Source: Actinoplanes derwentensis
Lineage (GTDB): Bacteria > Actinomycetota > Actinomycetes > Mycobacteriales > Micromonosporaceae
Assembly (NCBI RefSeq): GCF_900104725.1
Contig: NZ_LT629758.1
Span: 9,076,001-9,140,000, forward strand
Reading direction: 5' to 3'
DNA: 64,000 bases
This document shows positions 46,163 to 54,157 of this stretch, piece by piece. The notes below the pieces were generated by a model. That model was not told the origin of the DNA. It saw nothing but the letters and a program-made list of their open reading frames with translations, and made no database searches. A program made the translations under genes and the position numbers. The stretch's first letter is position 1, and the number at the start of each line of letters is the position of its first letter.

Positions 46163-46938
46163 CGCAGGACCAGCACTACGACGTCGCCTCGTACGCCCTC
46201 GGCATCCTCGACGATCGGGACGCGGCGCGTTTCGAGGACCACCTGATCGAGTGCGCCCAGTGCGCCTACGAGCTGGAGTCCTTCGTCGAGGTGGCGGACG
46301 TCCTCTCGACGGTCGACGGTGAGGCCTTCGTGGCGGCCGAGCAGGCCGAGCGGGACGCCACCGTGCTGCACAAGATGCTCAGCGAGGTGGGTGCCGAGCG
46401 TCAGCGTGCCAACAGTCGCCGGCTCTACACGCTGGCCGCCGGTGTGGTGGCCTTCGCGGCGCTCTCGGTCGGTGCGCTCTTCGCCGGTGGCCAGTGGCTC
46501 GGTTCGGGCTCGGCCGGTACGCCGGAGACCACCGCGCAGGGCAGTCAGAGTCAGCTCGACCCGCTGCCGAACGGTGACCTCGGCATCGGCGGGACGAAGC
46601 TGCCGGGTGACAACTACACCGGCACCGACACCCGTACCAACGTCAGTGCCGTCGTGGGTCTGCTGAAGAAGGACTACGGCACACAGGTCTCCTTCGCGGT
46701 CGGTGGCATCGACGGCGGCCCCAAGACGTGCGCGCTGTACGTGGTGCGTACCGACGGGGTCAAGGTGAAGGTCACCGACTGGACCGTGCCCGAGGGTGAC
46801 GGGTGGGGCACCGCCGCCAACCCGACTCCGCTGATGCTCCAGGCGGCCACCGCGGTTCCGCGTGACCAGATCGCGCACGTGCAGATCGACGAGGTCGCCG
46901 CGAACGGGTCGACCAAGTCTTTGGTTCGCGTTCCGTAA
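46159..46938 (+). CDS. membrane anti-sigma factor with zinc-binding ZAS motif
   Basis: A 259-residue single-pass protein. The cytoplasmic N-terminus has the ZAS motif His28-x3-Cys32-x2-Cys35 (HLIECAQC), which binds the partner sigma factor. A transmembrane helix runs at about 88-110 (LYTLAAGVVAFAALSVGALF). The extracellular part (about 140 residues) has a compact domain with VSFAVGGIDGGPKTCALYV and no known enzyme motif; it may sense an envelope signal. Ends at a strong hairpin. Confidence 0.92.
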   Translation: MTQDQHYDVASYALGILDDRDAARFEDHLIECAQCAYELESFVEVADVLSTVDGEAFVAAEQAERDATVLHKMLSEVGAERQRANSRRLYTLAAGVVAFAALSVGALFAGGQWLGSGSAGTPETTAQGSQSQLDPLPNGDLGIGGTKLPGDNYTGTDTRTNVSAVVGLLKKDYGTQVSFAVGGIDGGPKTCALYVVRTDGVKVKVTDWTVPEGDGWGTAANPTPLMLQAATAVPRDQIAHVQIDEVAANGSTKSLVRVP

Positions 46939-46952
46939 CCGTACGAACACGG

Positions 46953-46986
46953 AAATGGCCCGGTCACCTCGGTGACCGGGCCATTT
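46953..46986 (+). terminator. hairpin terminator of the sigma/anti-sigma pair
   Basis: Perfect 16-bp arms AAATGGCCCGGTCACC and GGTGACCGGGCCATTT, 14 bases after the anti-sigma stop. The flanking A and T tracts make it look intrinsic. Confidence 0.88.
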
Positions 46987-47139
46987 CGCATGTGGGGTCC
47001 TAAATTTACGGACCGGGTGGGCCGAAGGTTCAACGGAAAATTCATTAATTTGATCGGCCCGAATGTTCAACCGACGCCGCACCGCCGCCGTACTACTGCC
47101 CGGAATGGCCAAAGCCATTAATCACCCGGGAGGGGCCAC

Positions 47140-47847
47140 GTGGTACCGGAGAAGCGCAAGTTGATGGTCGTAGGCGCGGCACTGGCGGCGGTGTTCGCTC
47201 TGTCCGCATGCGCCCCGACCGGAGCGGCCGTGGCCGACTACGGTAACGCCGCCGAGCCCGCTTCCAACGATGTGGCGGCGACGCCTGAGGCTGAGGCGAC
47301 CGCTGCCGCCGACCCCGAGGCGGAGTCGACTGCCGAGCCCGCCGCACCGGGTGACGAGGCGAACGTCCCCGAGATCAGCGAAGAGCTGACCACCACCTCG
47401 CTCACCTCGAAGAAGGTGAAGCTGATGGGCACCACCGTCCAGGATCAGGACGGCTTCGTGCTCTACCGCTTCGACAAGGACGAGGACGACCCGGCGAAGT
47501 CGAACTGCAACGGCGACTGCGCCAAGATCTGGCCGGCCGCGCTCACCAACGACGGGGAGCCGACGCTCAAGGGCGTCGACAAGTCCCTCGTCGGTACGGT
47601 GACCCGCGCTGACGGCACCAAGCAGCTGACCCTCAAGGGCTGGCCGCTCTACCGCTACATCGGCGACAAGAAGCCGGGGCAGTGGAAGGGCCAGAACGTC
47701 AGCGGCACCTGGTTCGTGATTCAGCCGAACGGCACCAAGAACCTCACCTGCCTGCCCGCCGTGTCGAAGCCGGTCGCCCCGCCGGCCGACGACACCTCCG
47801 GCGACGCGGGTAGCGACGCCGAGTCGGGCAGCGAATACAGCTACTGA
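47140..47847 (+). CDS. secreted lipoprotein with COG4315-type repeats
   Basis: A 235-residue lipoprotein. The GTG start is preceded by GGGAGG; the lipobox is ALSAC with Cys24. After an Ala/Glu-rich spacer, two Lipoprotein_15-type repeats appear: [20 protein letters not shown] with [11 protein letters not shown], and [20 protein letters not shown]. The function of the family is unknown; an electron-transfer or cell-surface redox role has been proposed for related proteins, but nothing here proves it. Stands first of three exported proteins after the sigma pair. Two GTTCAAC direct repeats (about 47028 and 47070) precede it. Confidence 0.88.
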   Translation: MVPEKRKLMVVGAALAAVFALSACAPTGAAVADYGNAAEPASNDVAATPEAEATAAADPEAESTAEPAAPGDEANVPEISEELTTTSLTSKKVKLMGTTVQDQDGFVLYRFDKDEDDPAKSNCNGDCAKIWPAALTNDGEPTLKGVDKSLVGTVTRADGTKQLTLKGWPLYRYIGDKKPGQWKGQNVSGTWFVIQPNGTKNLTCLPAVSKPVAPPADDTSGDAGSDAESGSEYSY

Positions 47848-47884
47848 TCCGGCATAGGCACAGGAAAAGTTGGAGGAGGAGAAG

Positions 47885-48661
47885 ATGAGGACCCGCCGAA
47901 CCCCCCGATGGCTGGTCGGCACCCTGGCTATGTCCCTGGCGTTCATCATGGCGCCGGCCGGGGTGGCTCACGCCGCTGACGAGCCCGTGCCCGTGCCGCC
48001 GAACACCGGACTGACGACCAAGGGCACCGGCGTGATCAGCGCCGCGGACAGTGACTTCATCATCAAGGTCCGCCTGGCGGGCCTCTGGGAGATCCCGGCC
48101 GGCAACATGGCCCAGGAGAAGTCCGAAGACCCGAACGTCGTGAAGATCGGCAAGGCGATCGCCGAGCAGCACGTCGCGCTCGACAGCCTGGACCGTAAGG
48201 TCGCCAAGCAGCTCGGCATCAGCCTGCCGAACGTGCCGAACGGTGACCAGCAGGTCTGGCTGAACGAGATGAAGAACGCCGCGACCCCGCAGCAGTTCGA
48301 CCAGATCTTCATCGACCGGCTGCGGGCCGCGCACGGCAAGATCTTCCCGGCGATCGGTACCATCCGCGCCACCACGCGCAACGACTCGGTCCGCAAGCTC
48401 GCCCAGCAGACCAACCAGTTCGTGATGACGCACATGACCTTGCTGGAGAGCAGCGGAATCGTCGACTACGCCGCGCTTCCCACCGCGCCGGCGCCGGCCG
48501 CTGCCGGACAGGGCCCGGTGCCCATCGACAACCAGATGATGCTCCAGGCGCAGGAGGGCCAGAACATTCCTGGCCTCAGCAACACGGTAATCCTGTTGAT
48601 CCTCGCTGCCGCCCTGGTGGTCGGGGTTGTTACGACCATGCGCATCTTCCGCGCACGGTAG
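47885..48661 (+). CDS. exported DUF4142 protein with C-terminal membrane anchor
   Basis: A 258-residue protein. ATG at 47885 follows GGAGGAGGAG. A signal peptide (LAMSLAFIMAPAGVAHA) is cut near residue 30. The DUF4142 ferritin-like helical domain spans about 50-195 (SDFIIKVRLAGLWEIPAGNM, EQHVALDSLDRKVAKQLGI, ANGKIFP-like HGKIFPAIGTIRATT). The C-terminus is a hydrophobic helix plus FRAR, so the protein may stay in the membrane. Located 37 bases after the lipoprotein gene, likely one operon. Confidence 0.9.
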   Translation: MRTRRTPRWLVGTLAMSLAFIMAPAGVAHAADEPVPVPPNTGLTTKGTGVISAADSDFIIKVRLAGLWEIPAGNMAQEKSEDPNVVKIGKAIAEQHVALDSLDRKVAKQLGISLPNVPNGDQQVWLNEMKNAATPQQFDQIFIDRLRAAHGKIFPAIGTIRATTRNDSVRKLAQQTNQFVMTHMTLLESSGIVDYAALPTAPAPAAAGQGPVPIDNQMMLQAQEGQNIPGLSNTVILLILAAALVVGVVTTMRIFRAR

Positions 48662-48702
48662 ATCTCAACGTCGCCCCCGGCGGACAGAGAAAGGTGTCAC
48701 CC

Positions 48703-49920
48703 ATGCGAAGGTCCAAGTACCGGCGCCCCAGTAGTTCCCCGGCCTGGTTCAGCGGCCGGCGTCGCGTCGTAGTCATCGGCGCAGCGGCACTGGCGGCTTT
48801 CGGTGGCGTGGTGACTGTCACTCAGATCTCGAGTGCCAGCACCGAGCGCACCCAGCAGCGGGCCCTGGCAGCCTGTGACGACCTGCAGGCCCCCAACCGG
48901 GCTCAGCTGTCGACACAGACCCGGAAGGGTACGTACACCACGAACAACGGCCAGGTCACCCAGCACGCGGATGACGGCGCCGGCGACGTGGCGACCACCG
49001 CCCAGGTCCGGGCTCGTTGCCGGGACTGGGTCATCAAGAACGTCTCCGAGGAGGCGGTCACCCAGGCGACCACCCAGGCGCGCCGCGGCGGTGGCAACAA
49101 CAACGGTGGCCAGAACAACGGTGGCAACCAGGGCAACAACGGCAACAACGGCAACAACGGTGGCAACGCCGGCAACAACGGTGGCGAGGCCAGTGCCGCG
49201 CCGAGTGACGCAGCCAGCGCGCCCGCCGAAGAAGAGCAGAACAACGGTGGCGACACCGGCAACAACGGTGGCGACCAGGGCGACAACGGTGGCGACCAGG
49301 GCGGCGACCAGGGCGACAACGGTGGCGACCAGGGCGAGCAGCCGGCCCCGGCCCCGACCACCCCGCCGCCCGGCGCGGGCCTCGGTGTCCTCACCAACTC
49401 CTGCGACACGTCGAACCTCGCACCGCACGACGGTTTCCAGAACGGCAACCGTTGCGTCTCCACCGAGTTCGGTGAGGTCGGCGCGGCCGCGAACAACTCG
49501 ACCCTGCTGATCACCAACGCACCCCGGCAGGTCAACCGGAACACCCCGTTCACCATCCAGGTCAGCACCCGCAACCTGATCCGGGACCGCTTCCTCGCGG
49601 CCGGCCAGGGCGGTTACTACGTGGAGAGCAGCGTTCTGCAGAACGGCCTGGTCCGTGGTCACTTCCACACCGCCTGCCGGATCCTGCAGAGCCAGAACTC
49701 GGCCCCGGCCCCGGAGCCGGTCCCGGCGTTCTTCGTCGCGACCGAGGACAACAAGGGTGGCGCTCAGGCCGACACTGTCGCCATTCAGGTGCCGGGTCTG
49801 CCCGAGGCCGGCAACTTCCAGTGCTCCTCGTGGGCGGGTGACGGTTCGCACCGTATCCCGATGATGGAGCGCGCCAACCAGACGCCGGCCTTCGACTCGG
49901 TGCGCGTCCGAGTTCGCTGA
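48703..49920 (+). CDS. exported protein with Asn/Gly/Asp/Gln-rich repeat region
   Basis: About 405 residues, function unknown. A basic start and a hydrophobic helix (VVVIGAAALAAFGGVVTVTQ) act as signal or anchor. Residues about 125-210 are built from NNGG, GNNGNNGG and GGDQGDN repeats, an extended hydrophilic linker. The C-terminal 170 residues are a folded-looking domain with CDTSNLAPHDGFQNGNRC and AGNFQCSSWAGDGSHRIP, including four Cys. ATG at 48703 is preferred for its spacing to AAAGG; GTG at 48694 is possible. Third exported gene of the sigma-linked operon and followed by two hairpins. Confidence 0.82.
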   Translation: MRRSKYRRPSSSPAWFSGRRRVVVIGAAALAAFGGVVTVTQISSASTERTQQRALAACDDLQAPNRAQLSTQTRKGTYTTNNGQVTQHADDGAGDVATTAQVRARCRDWVIKNVSEEAVTQATTQARRGGGNNNGGQNNGGNQGNNGNNGNNGGNAGNNGGEASAAPSDAASAPAEEEQNNGGDTGNNGGDQGDNGGDQGGDQGDNGGDQGEQPAPAPTTPPPGAGLGVLTNSCDTSNLAPHDGFQNGNRCVSTEFGEVGAAANNSTLLITNAPRQVNRNTPFTIQVSTRNLIRDRFLAAGQGGYYVESSVLQNGLVRGHFHTACRILQSQNSAPAPEPVPAFFVATEDNKGGAQADTVAIQVPGLPEAGNFQCSSWAGDGSHRIPMMERANQTPAFDSVRVRVR

Positions 49921-49980
49921 CCAGCGTTTCAGTAAGCGGAACCAGACTGCGGAACCGTCCGCCGCCGAAGCCGGAAACGA

Positions 49981-50010
49981 TCCGGACCGGGTTTCACGAC
50001 CCGGTCCGGA
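49981..50010 (+). terminator. hairpin terminator after the exported-protein operon
   Basis: Perfect 12-bp arms TCCGGACCGGGT / ACCCGGTCCGGA around TTCACG, 60 bases past the stop codon. Confidence 0.8.
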
Positions 50011-50111
50011 ACCCCCCTTCGCTACGGCGTCGTCCTTCCCCCTGCCGGACGAACAGGCGGCAGACGGTTCCCAGGTGACCGGACCTTTCTCGGGTGTCCG
50101 GACACCACCTA

Positions 50112-50150
50112 CCGATGGCCCTGACCCTGGAGCAAGGTCAGGGCCATCGG
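50112..50150. terminator. second strong hairpin before the glycosylase gene
   Basis: Perfect 15-bp arms CCGATGGCCCTGACC / GGTCAGGGCCATCGG with a 9-base loop, ending 31 bases before the next start. It may back up the first terminator or act as an attenuator of the next gene. Confidence 0.7.
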
Positions 50151-50181
50151 CATGTCCGCAGGTGGATGGCATAGTGACCCG

Positions 50182-51084
50182 GTGACCGTGACCCGGCGAC
50201 TGACACCACCGGAGCGATACGCCTTCGGCGCCTCGGTGCGGCCGCTCCTGGTCCCGAAACACGACCCGTGCGGGCGGTTCGATGCCGGCGGGCTCCAGCT
50301 CGCCATGCGTACCCCAGCCGGTCCGGCGTCTTTGATCTTGACCCGAATCGCCGGGGAGCTGGAGGCGACCGGACACGGCCCGGGAGCAGAGTGGGCGGTG
50401 GAGCGGGCCGACGCGATCGCCGGACTGCGCGACGACGTGAGCGTTTTCCCGGCCTTGGCGGCGCGTCACCCGCTGGTCGAGCGGCTGGCCAAGACCTTCG
50501 CGGGAGTACGCCTACCCGCCACCGGCCAGATCTTTGCTCGCCTGTTACGGGCGATCCTGGAGCAGAAGGTGACCGGAAAGGAGGCACACCGGTCGTACCG
50601 CGCGGTGTGCCGTAGTTTCGGGGAGCCCGCGCCCGGCCCGGTCGATCTGCTGCTGCCGCCGGACCCGGCCGTGGTGGCGGCCACCGCCTACTGGGAGTTC
50701 CATCCGTTCGGTGTCGAGCAGCGCCGCACCCAGGCCCTGTTGCGGGCCGCGCAGGTCGCGGACCGGCTGGAACGGTGTGCCGACGCGGCCGAGGCGACGG
50801 CCCGGCTGACGGCTCTGCCGGGGATCGGACCGTGGACGGCCGCGGAGACGGTGCGGTTCGCCTTCGGTGATCCGGACGCGGTGAGTGTCGGTGACTTCCA
50901 CATCCCGAACACGGTGGCGTTCGCGCTGGCCGGCGAGGCGCGCGGCACCGACGAACGGATGCTGGAGCTGCTGGAACCGTTCCGTGGGCACCGGGGCCGA
51001 GTGTGTGATCTGCTCGCGATGGGCGGGATCACCGCACCGAAGTTCGGTCCGCGGATGCCGCTGCGGTCGTTCTCCCGGTTCTGA
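50182..51084 (+). CDS. DNA-3-methyladenine glycosylase II, AlkA/HhH-GPD family
   Basis: Removes alkylated bases from DNA. The 300-residue protein has an N-terminal AlkA-like half and a helix-hairpin-helix core LPGIGPWTAAETVRFAFG, followed by the catalytic Asp in SVGDFHIPN (about residue 238). LLRAILEQKVTGKEAHRSYR matches the conserved helix before the hairpin. No C-terminal iron-sulfur Cys cluster, which fits AlkA rather than EndoIII. GTG at 50182 is chosen as the start; the frame runs ten codons further into the hairpin. Confidence 0.9.
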   Translation: MTVTRRLTPPERYAFGASVRPLLVPKHDPCGRFDAGGLQLAMRTPAGPASLILTRIAGELEATGHGPGAEWAVERADAIAGLRDDVSVFPALAARHPLVERLAKTFAGVRLPATGQIFARLLRAILEQKVTGKEAHRSYRAVCRSFGEPAPGPVDLLLPPDPAVVAATAYWEFHPFGVEQRRTQALLRAAQVADRLERCADAAEATARLTALPGIGPWTAAETVRFAFGDPDAVSVGDFHIPNTVAFALAGEARGTDERMLELLEPFRGHRGRVCDLLAMGGITAPKFGPRMPLRSFSRF

Positions 51085-51176
51085 CCGGATCCGCTCGGTA
51101 AATTGCTCGGGATGTTCGCCATGTCCCGAAGGGTGGGTAGATCCTCCTGGTCCTCCTACTGGTACTGATCAGCACC

Positions 51177-52013
51177 ATGATCCTCGGTAGCGAGCCGACG
51201 CTGATCGCACAGCGCTGGGCGTTGCTCGCCGCTCGACTGGTCCGCGGCCGCCGCGGCGAGGACACCGCCCAGGAGATCCGGGACCTGGTCGCCGCCCAGC
51301 GGGAGTTCTCGGCGGAGCAGCGCACCATCATCTCCGGCGCGTGCGCGATCGCCGGCCGGAACCTGCGCGAGATCCTGGTGCCCCGCCGTGACGTCCTCAC
51401 CCTGGCCAGCGGCCGGCCCGCGGCCGAGGCACTGCGGGCGCTGATCGACGGCGGGCACTCCCGGGCGCCGGTGATCGGGCCGGCCGGGCTGGACGACGTG
51501 ATCGGCGTGGTGCACCTGCGGGATCTGGTCGGCGCGGCCGGCCCGGTCGACGGGGTGGCCCGGCCGCCGCTGTTCCTGCCGGCGACGCTGCGGGTCTCCG
51601 ACGCGCTCCGGCAACTGCGTGCCGAACGGCAGCCGCTGGCCCTGGTCGCCGACGAGAACGGGGCTGTCGACGGCATCGTCACGATCGAGGACCTGGTCGA
51701 GGAGATCGTCGGGGAGATCTACGACGAGACCGACGCGGACGTGGCGTCGGCCGTGCGGGAACCGGACGGATCCCTGCTGATGCCGGGCTCGTTCCCGATC
51801 CACGACCTGCCGGACGTCGGGTTCCGCGGGCAGTCCGCCGAACCCGGCGACTACACCACGGTCGCCGGCATGGTGCTTGCCGAACTCGGGCACATCCCGA
51901 CCGGGCCGGGCGAGGTGGTGACCCTGCCGGAGTTCACCGCCGAGGTGACCGAGGTGACCGGGCGGGCCATCACCCGGTTGCGGGTTCGTGCGCTACCCGC
52001 CGATATCGACTGA
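51177..52013 (+). CDS. CorC/HlyC-family protein with CBS pair, N-terminal membrane domain missing
   Basis: A 278-residue protein with a CBS-pair region (REILVPRRDVLTLASGRPAA, HSRAPVIGPAGLDDVIGVV, ADENGAVDGIVTIEDLVEEI) and a C-terminal CorC_HlyC domain (DYTTVAGMVLAELGHIPTGP). Relatives are about 430 residues with a DUF21 membrane domain of four helices; here only a short hydrophobic lead remains. In the same frame, codons 51141-51176 read ILLVLLLVLIST, a good membrane helix start, but no ATG, GTG or TTG precedes it after the TAG at 51138. A CTG start at 51147 behind GGGTGGG is possible. Either truncated or wrongly started. Confidence 0.8.
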   Translation: MILGSEPTLIAQRWALLAARLVRGRRGEDTAQEIRDLVAAQREFSAEQRTIISGACAIAGRNLREILVPRRDVLTLASGRPAAEALRALIDGGHSRAPVIGPAGLDDVIGVVHLRDLVGAAGPVDGVARPPLFLPATLRVSDALRQLRAERQPLALVADENGAVDGIVTIEDLVEEIVGEIYDETDADVASAVREPDGSLLMPGSFPIHDLPDVGFRGQSAEPGDYTTVAGMVLAELGHIPTGPGEVVTLPEFTAEVTEVTGRAITRLRVRALPADID

Positions 52014-52059
52014 CGCGCTGTGCGACTTCTCCGGGTTCGGCGGGAATAGGCTTTCATCC

Positions 52060-52626
52060 ATGACAGAGTCGTCTAGCGCCTACGAATACCTGGACAACGT
52101 GGACCCGCGGGAGCAGGCCCGCCTCGACGCGGTGCGCCGGTACCGGCTGGTCGATCAGCCGGTCGAGGACGCGTACGACCGGATCGCCTTCGTCGCCGGC
52201 GCCCTCTTCGGCACCCCGATCGCCACCGTCTCCCTGGTCGAGCGGGACCGGGTGTGGCTGGCCGCCTGCCAGGGCCTGACCGGGGTGCGGGAGATCGGCA
52301 AGGAGCCCGGCCTGTGCGCCTCGGTGATCGCCCAGGACGACGTCTACGTGATCAACAACGCGGCCGTGGACCCGCGCACCCTGGAACACCCGCTGGTCCG
52401 CGGCGACCTGGGGCTGCGGTTCTACGCCGCGGCCCCGATCCGCACCCACGACGGTTACCGCCTCGGCACCGTCAACGTGATCGACAGCGTGCCCCGGGAG
52501 GCGCACCCGCGTCAGCTCAAGGCCCTGGAGAACCTCGCCGCGATCGTCGCCGACGAGCTGGAACTGCGGCTCATGGTGATCCGCAGCGCTGCCGCCGAAC
52601 AGCGGATGCGGGAAACGGTGAACTGA
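52060..52626 (+). CDS. GAF-domain protein
   Basis: A 188-residue protein with one GAF domain covering about 20-170: EDAYDRIAFVAGALFGTPIA, WLAACQGLTGVREIGKEPGL, CASVIAQDDVYVINNAAVD and YAAAPIRTHDGYRLGTVNVI are the conserved strands. No output domain, so it may be a small-ligand or redox sensor acting through a partner. ATG at 52060 is the start that precedes the conserved part. Followed after 26 bases by a small membrane protein. Confidence 0.87.
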   Translation: MTESSSAYEYLDNVDPREQARLDAVRRYRLVDQPVEDAYDRIAFVAGALFGTPIATVSLVERDRVWLAACQGLTGVREIGKEPGLCASVIAQDDVYVINNAAVDPRTLEHPLVRGDLGLRFYAAAPIRTHDGYRLGTVNVIDSVPREAHPRQLKALENLAAIVADELELRLMVIRSAAAEQRMRETVN

Positions 52627-52652
52627 TCTCCCCGAATGGGTACTCCAGTGAC

Positions 52653-52853
52653 ATGATCTGGAATCTTCTTCGCCGCATCGTCCTTACCGCCGTCCTCGTC
52701 CCGCTCGGTGTCGCCGGTGCCCGCAAGCTCAGCGACACCGTCGAGCGTCGCCGAGGGCCGAACAACCGGGCGTCCCGGCTGCTACGGCAGGGCGCAGACA
52801 CCGCGCAGACACTGTTCGGGCGGAAGAAGAAGCGCCGCTTCGGCTTCCGCTGA
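52653..52853 (+). CDS. small basic membrane protein
   Basis: A 66-residue protein: one hydrophobic helix (LLRRIVLTAVLVPLGVAGA) then a strongly basic tail ending GRKKKRRFGFR. No family recognised. Short length makes the call tentative, but it has coding-like codon bias and sits between two real genes in the same direction. Confidence 0.6.
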   Translation: MIWNLLRRIVLTAVLVPLGVAGARKLSDTVERRRGPNNRASRLLRQGADTAQTLFGRKKKRRFGFR

Positions 52854-52887
52854 TTGGTATTCCGTCCGGCCGGGTAACGGCGGCGAC

Positions 52888-53793
52888 ATGCGAACCCCCC
52901 GCACGATCGCCGTCGTGGCCCACCGGCGGAAGACCCTCGGTGGCGGACTCGACGAACTACGCCGTCTCCTGACCAGCCGTGGCATCGAGAAACTCCTCTG
53001 GTACGAGGTGCCGAAGAGCCGCAAAGCCCCCAAGCAGGTCCGCAAAGCGGTCAAAGCCGATGTGGACCTGCTGATCGTCTGGGGCGGCGACGGCATGGTC
53101 CAGCGCACCCTCGACGTGCTGGCCCGCGACAAGAAGGGCCGTGAGACGCCGGTCGCGATCATGCCGGCCGGCACCGGCAACCTGTTCGCCGGCAACATGG
53201 GCATCCCCACCGACCTGGAGAAGGCCGTCGAGATCGCCTTCACCGGCGACCGCCGCCGCATCGACCTGGGTCGGCTCGACGACGAACACTTCGCGGTGAT
53301 GGCCGGAGTCGGCTTCGACGGCGCCATGATCAAAGACGCGGACGGCGCCCTCAAGGACCGCCTCGGCAAACTCTCCTACGTCTGGACCGGCCTGCGCCAC
53401 GTCAACGGCGAGACCCCGCGCGCCAAGATCAAGATCGACGGCAACGACTGGTTCGACGACGAGGCCAGCTGCGTCCTGATCGGCAACGTCGGCACCATCC
53501 ACGCCGGGATCCAGGCCTTCGACGGCGCCTCACCGACCGACGGCTGGCTCGACGTCGGCGTCGCCACCGCCCACAACGCCGTCGAGTGGGCCCGCGCCCT
53601 CGGCACGATGGCCGTCACCCGCTCCGACAACTCACCGTTCGTCCGCACCACCAGGGCCCGCCGCATCGACGTCACCCTGGAATCCAAGATGGAATACGAA
53701 CTCGACGGCGGCGCCCGCGCCAAAACCCGCAAGTTCACCGCGCGGGTGGTCCCGGAGGCCGTCCGGATCTGCGTACCCTCCGAAAAACCATGA
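52888..53793 (+). CDS. diacylglycerol/sphingosine kinase-family protein
   Basis: A 301-residue lipid kinase-like protein that would phosphorylate a diacylglycerol or similar lipid. The nucleotide-binding motif is LLIVWGGDGMVQRTLDVLA (GGDG), with MPAGTGNLFAGNMGIP next and GVGFDGAMIKDADGALK following, as in the DAGK/YegS family. The conserved Asp and Gly residues are all intact. Start at ATG 52888. Convergent with the MBL hydrolase gene across a repeat cluster. Confidence 0.92.
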   Translation: MRTPRTIAVVAHRRKTLGGGLDELRRLLTSRGIEKLLWYEVPKSRKAPKQVRKAVKADVDLLIVWGGDGMVQRTLDVLARDKKGRETPVAIMPAGTGNLFAGNMGIPTDLEKAVEIAFTGDRRRIDLGRLDDEHFAVMAGVGFDGAMIKDADGALKDRLGKLSYVWTGLRHVNGETPRAKIKIDGNDWFDDEASCVLIGNVGTIHAGIQAFDGASPTDGWLDVGVATAHNAVEWARALGTMAVTRSDNSPFVRTTRARRIDVTLESKMEYELDGGARAKTRKFTARVVPEAVRICVPSEKP

Positions 53794-54157
53794 CCCCGCT
53801 CTGATACGCCTACCCGTCCGGCAACCGCAGGCGACCCCGCCCGTGGCCACACCGCGAGGCAGGCGACGGCCCGGACCGCAGCGCGCCCGCCGGGCGTGAG
53901 CGTCGTTCCAGGACCCCAACGGCCCACATGTCGCGTGCGGTTCCGCGCCTCAGGTCACCACGCTCATGCGGCCCGCTTGTTGTGTGGAAACTTGCGGTGC
54001 GAATCGCGCCTCAAGTCACCACGCTCGCGCGGTTCGCTTGTTGTGTGGAAACTTGCGGTGCGTTCCGCACCCCAGCTCACCACGCTCGTGCGGTTCGCTT
54101 GTTGTGTGGTGACTTGGGGTGCGGATCGCACCGCAAGTCACCACGCTCTCGGGGCGG
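53794..54157. other. convergent intergenic region with tandem palindromes
   Basis: No gene. The right 215 bases are the 61-bp repeat array; the left 140 bases show nothing recognisable. Confidence 0.8.
53935..54148. repeat. 61-bp tandem repeat, three full units plus a half unit
   Basis: Full units at 53966-54026, 54027-54087 and 54088-54148, with a right-hand half unit at 53935-53965. Each unit contains a near-palindrome of the form GTGTGGTGACTTGSGGTGCG then CGCACCSCAAGTCACCAC. The third unit is closest to perfect. Related single copies lie near 2836-2940 and 57503-57547. It sits between convergent genes, so it can serve as a multiple two-way terminator. Confidence 0.92.

Noticed and set aside
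53966..54148. possible CRISPR array or tRNA cluster
   Set aside because: Units are contiguous 61-bp palindromes without unique spacers and without a tRNA cloverleaf.
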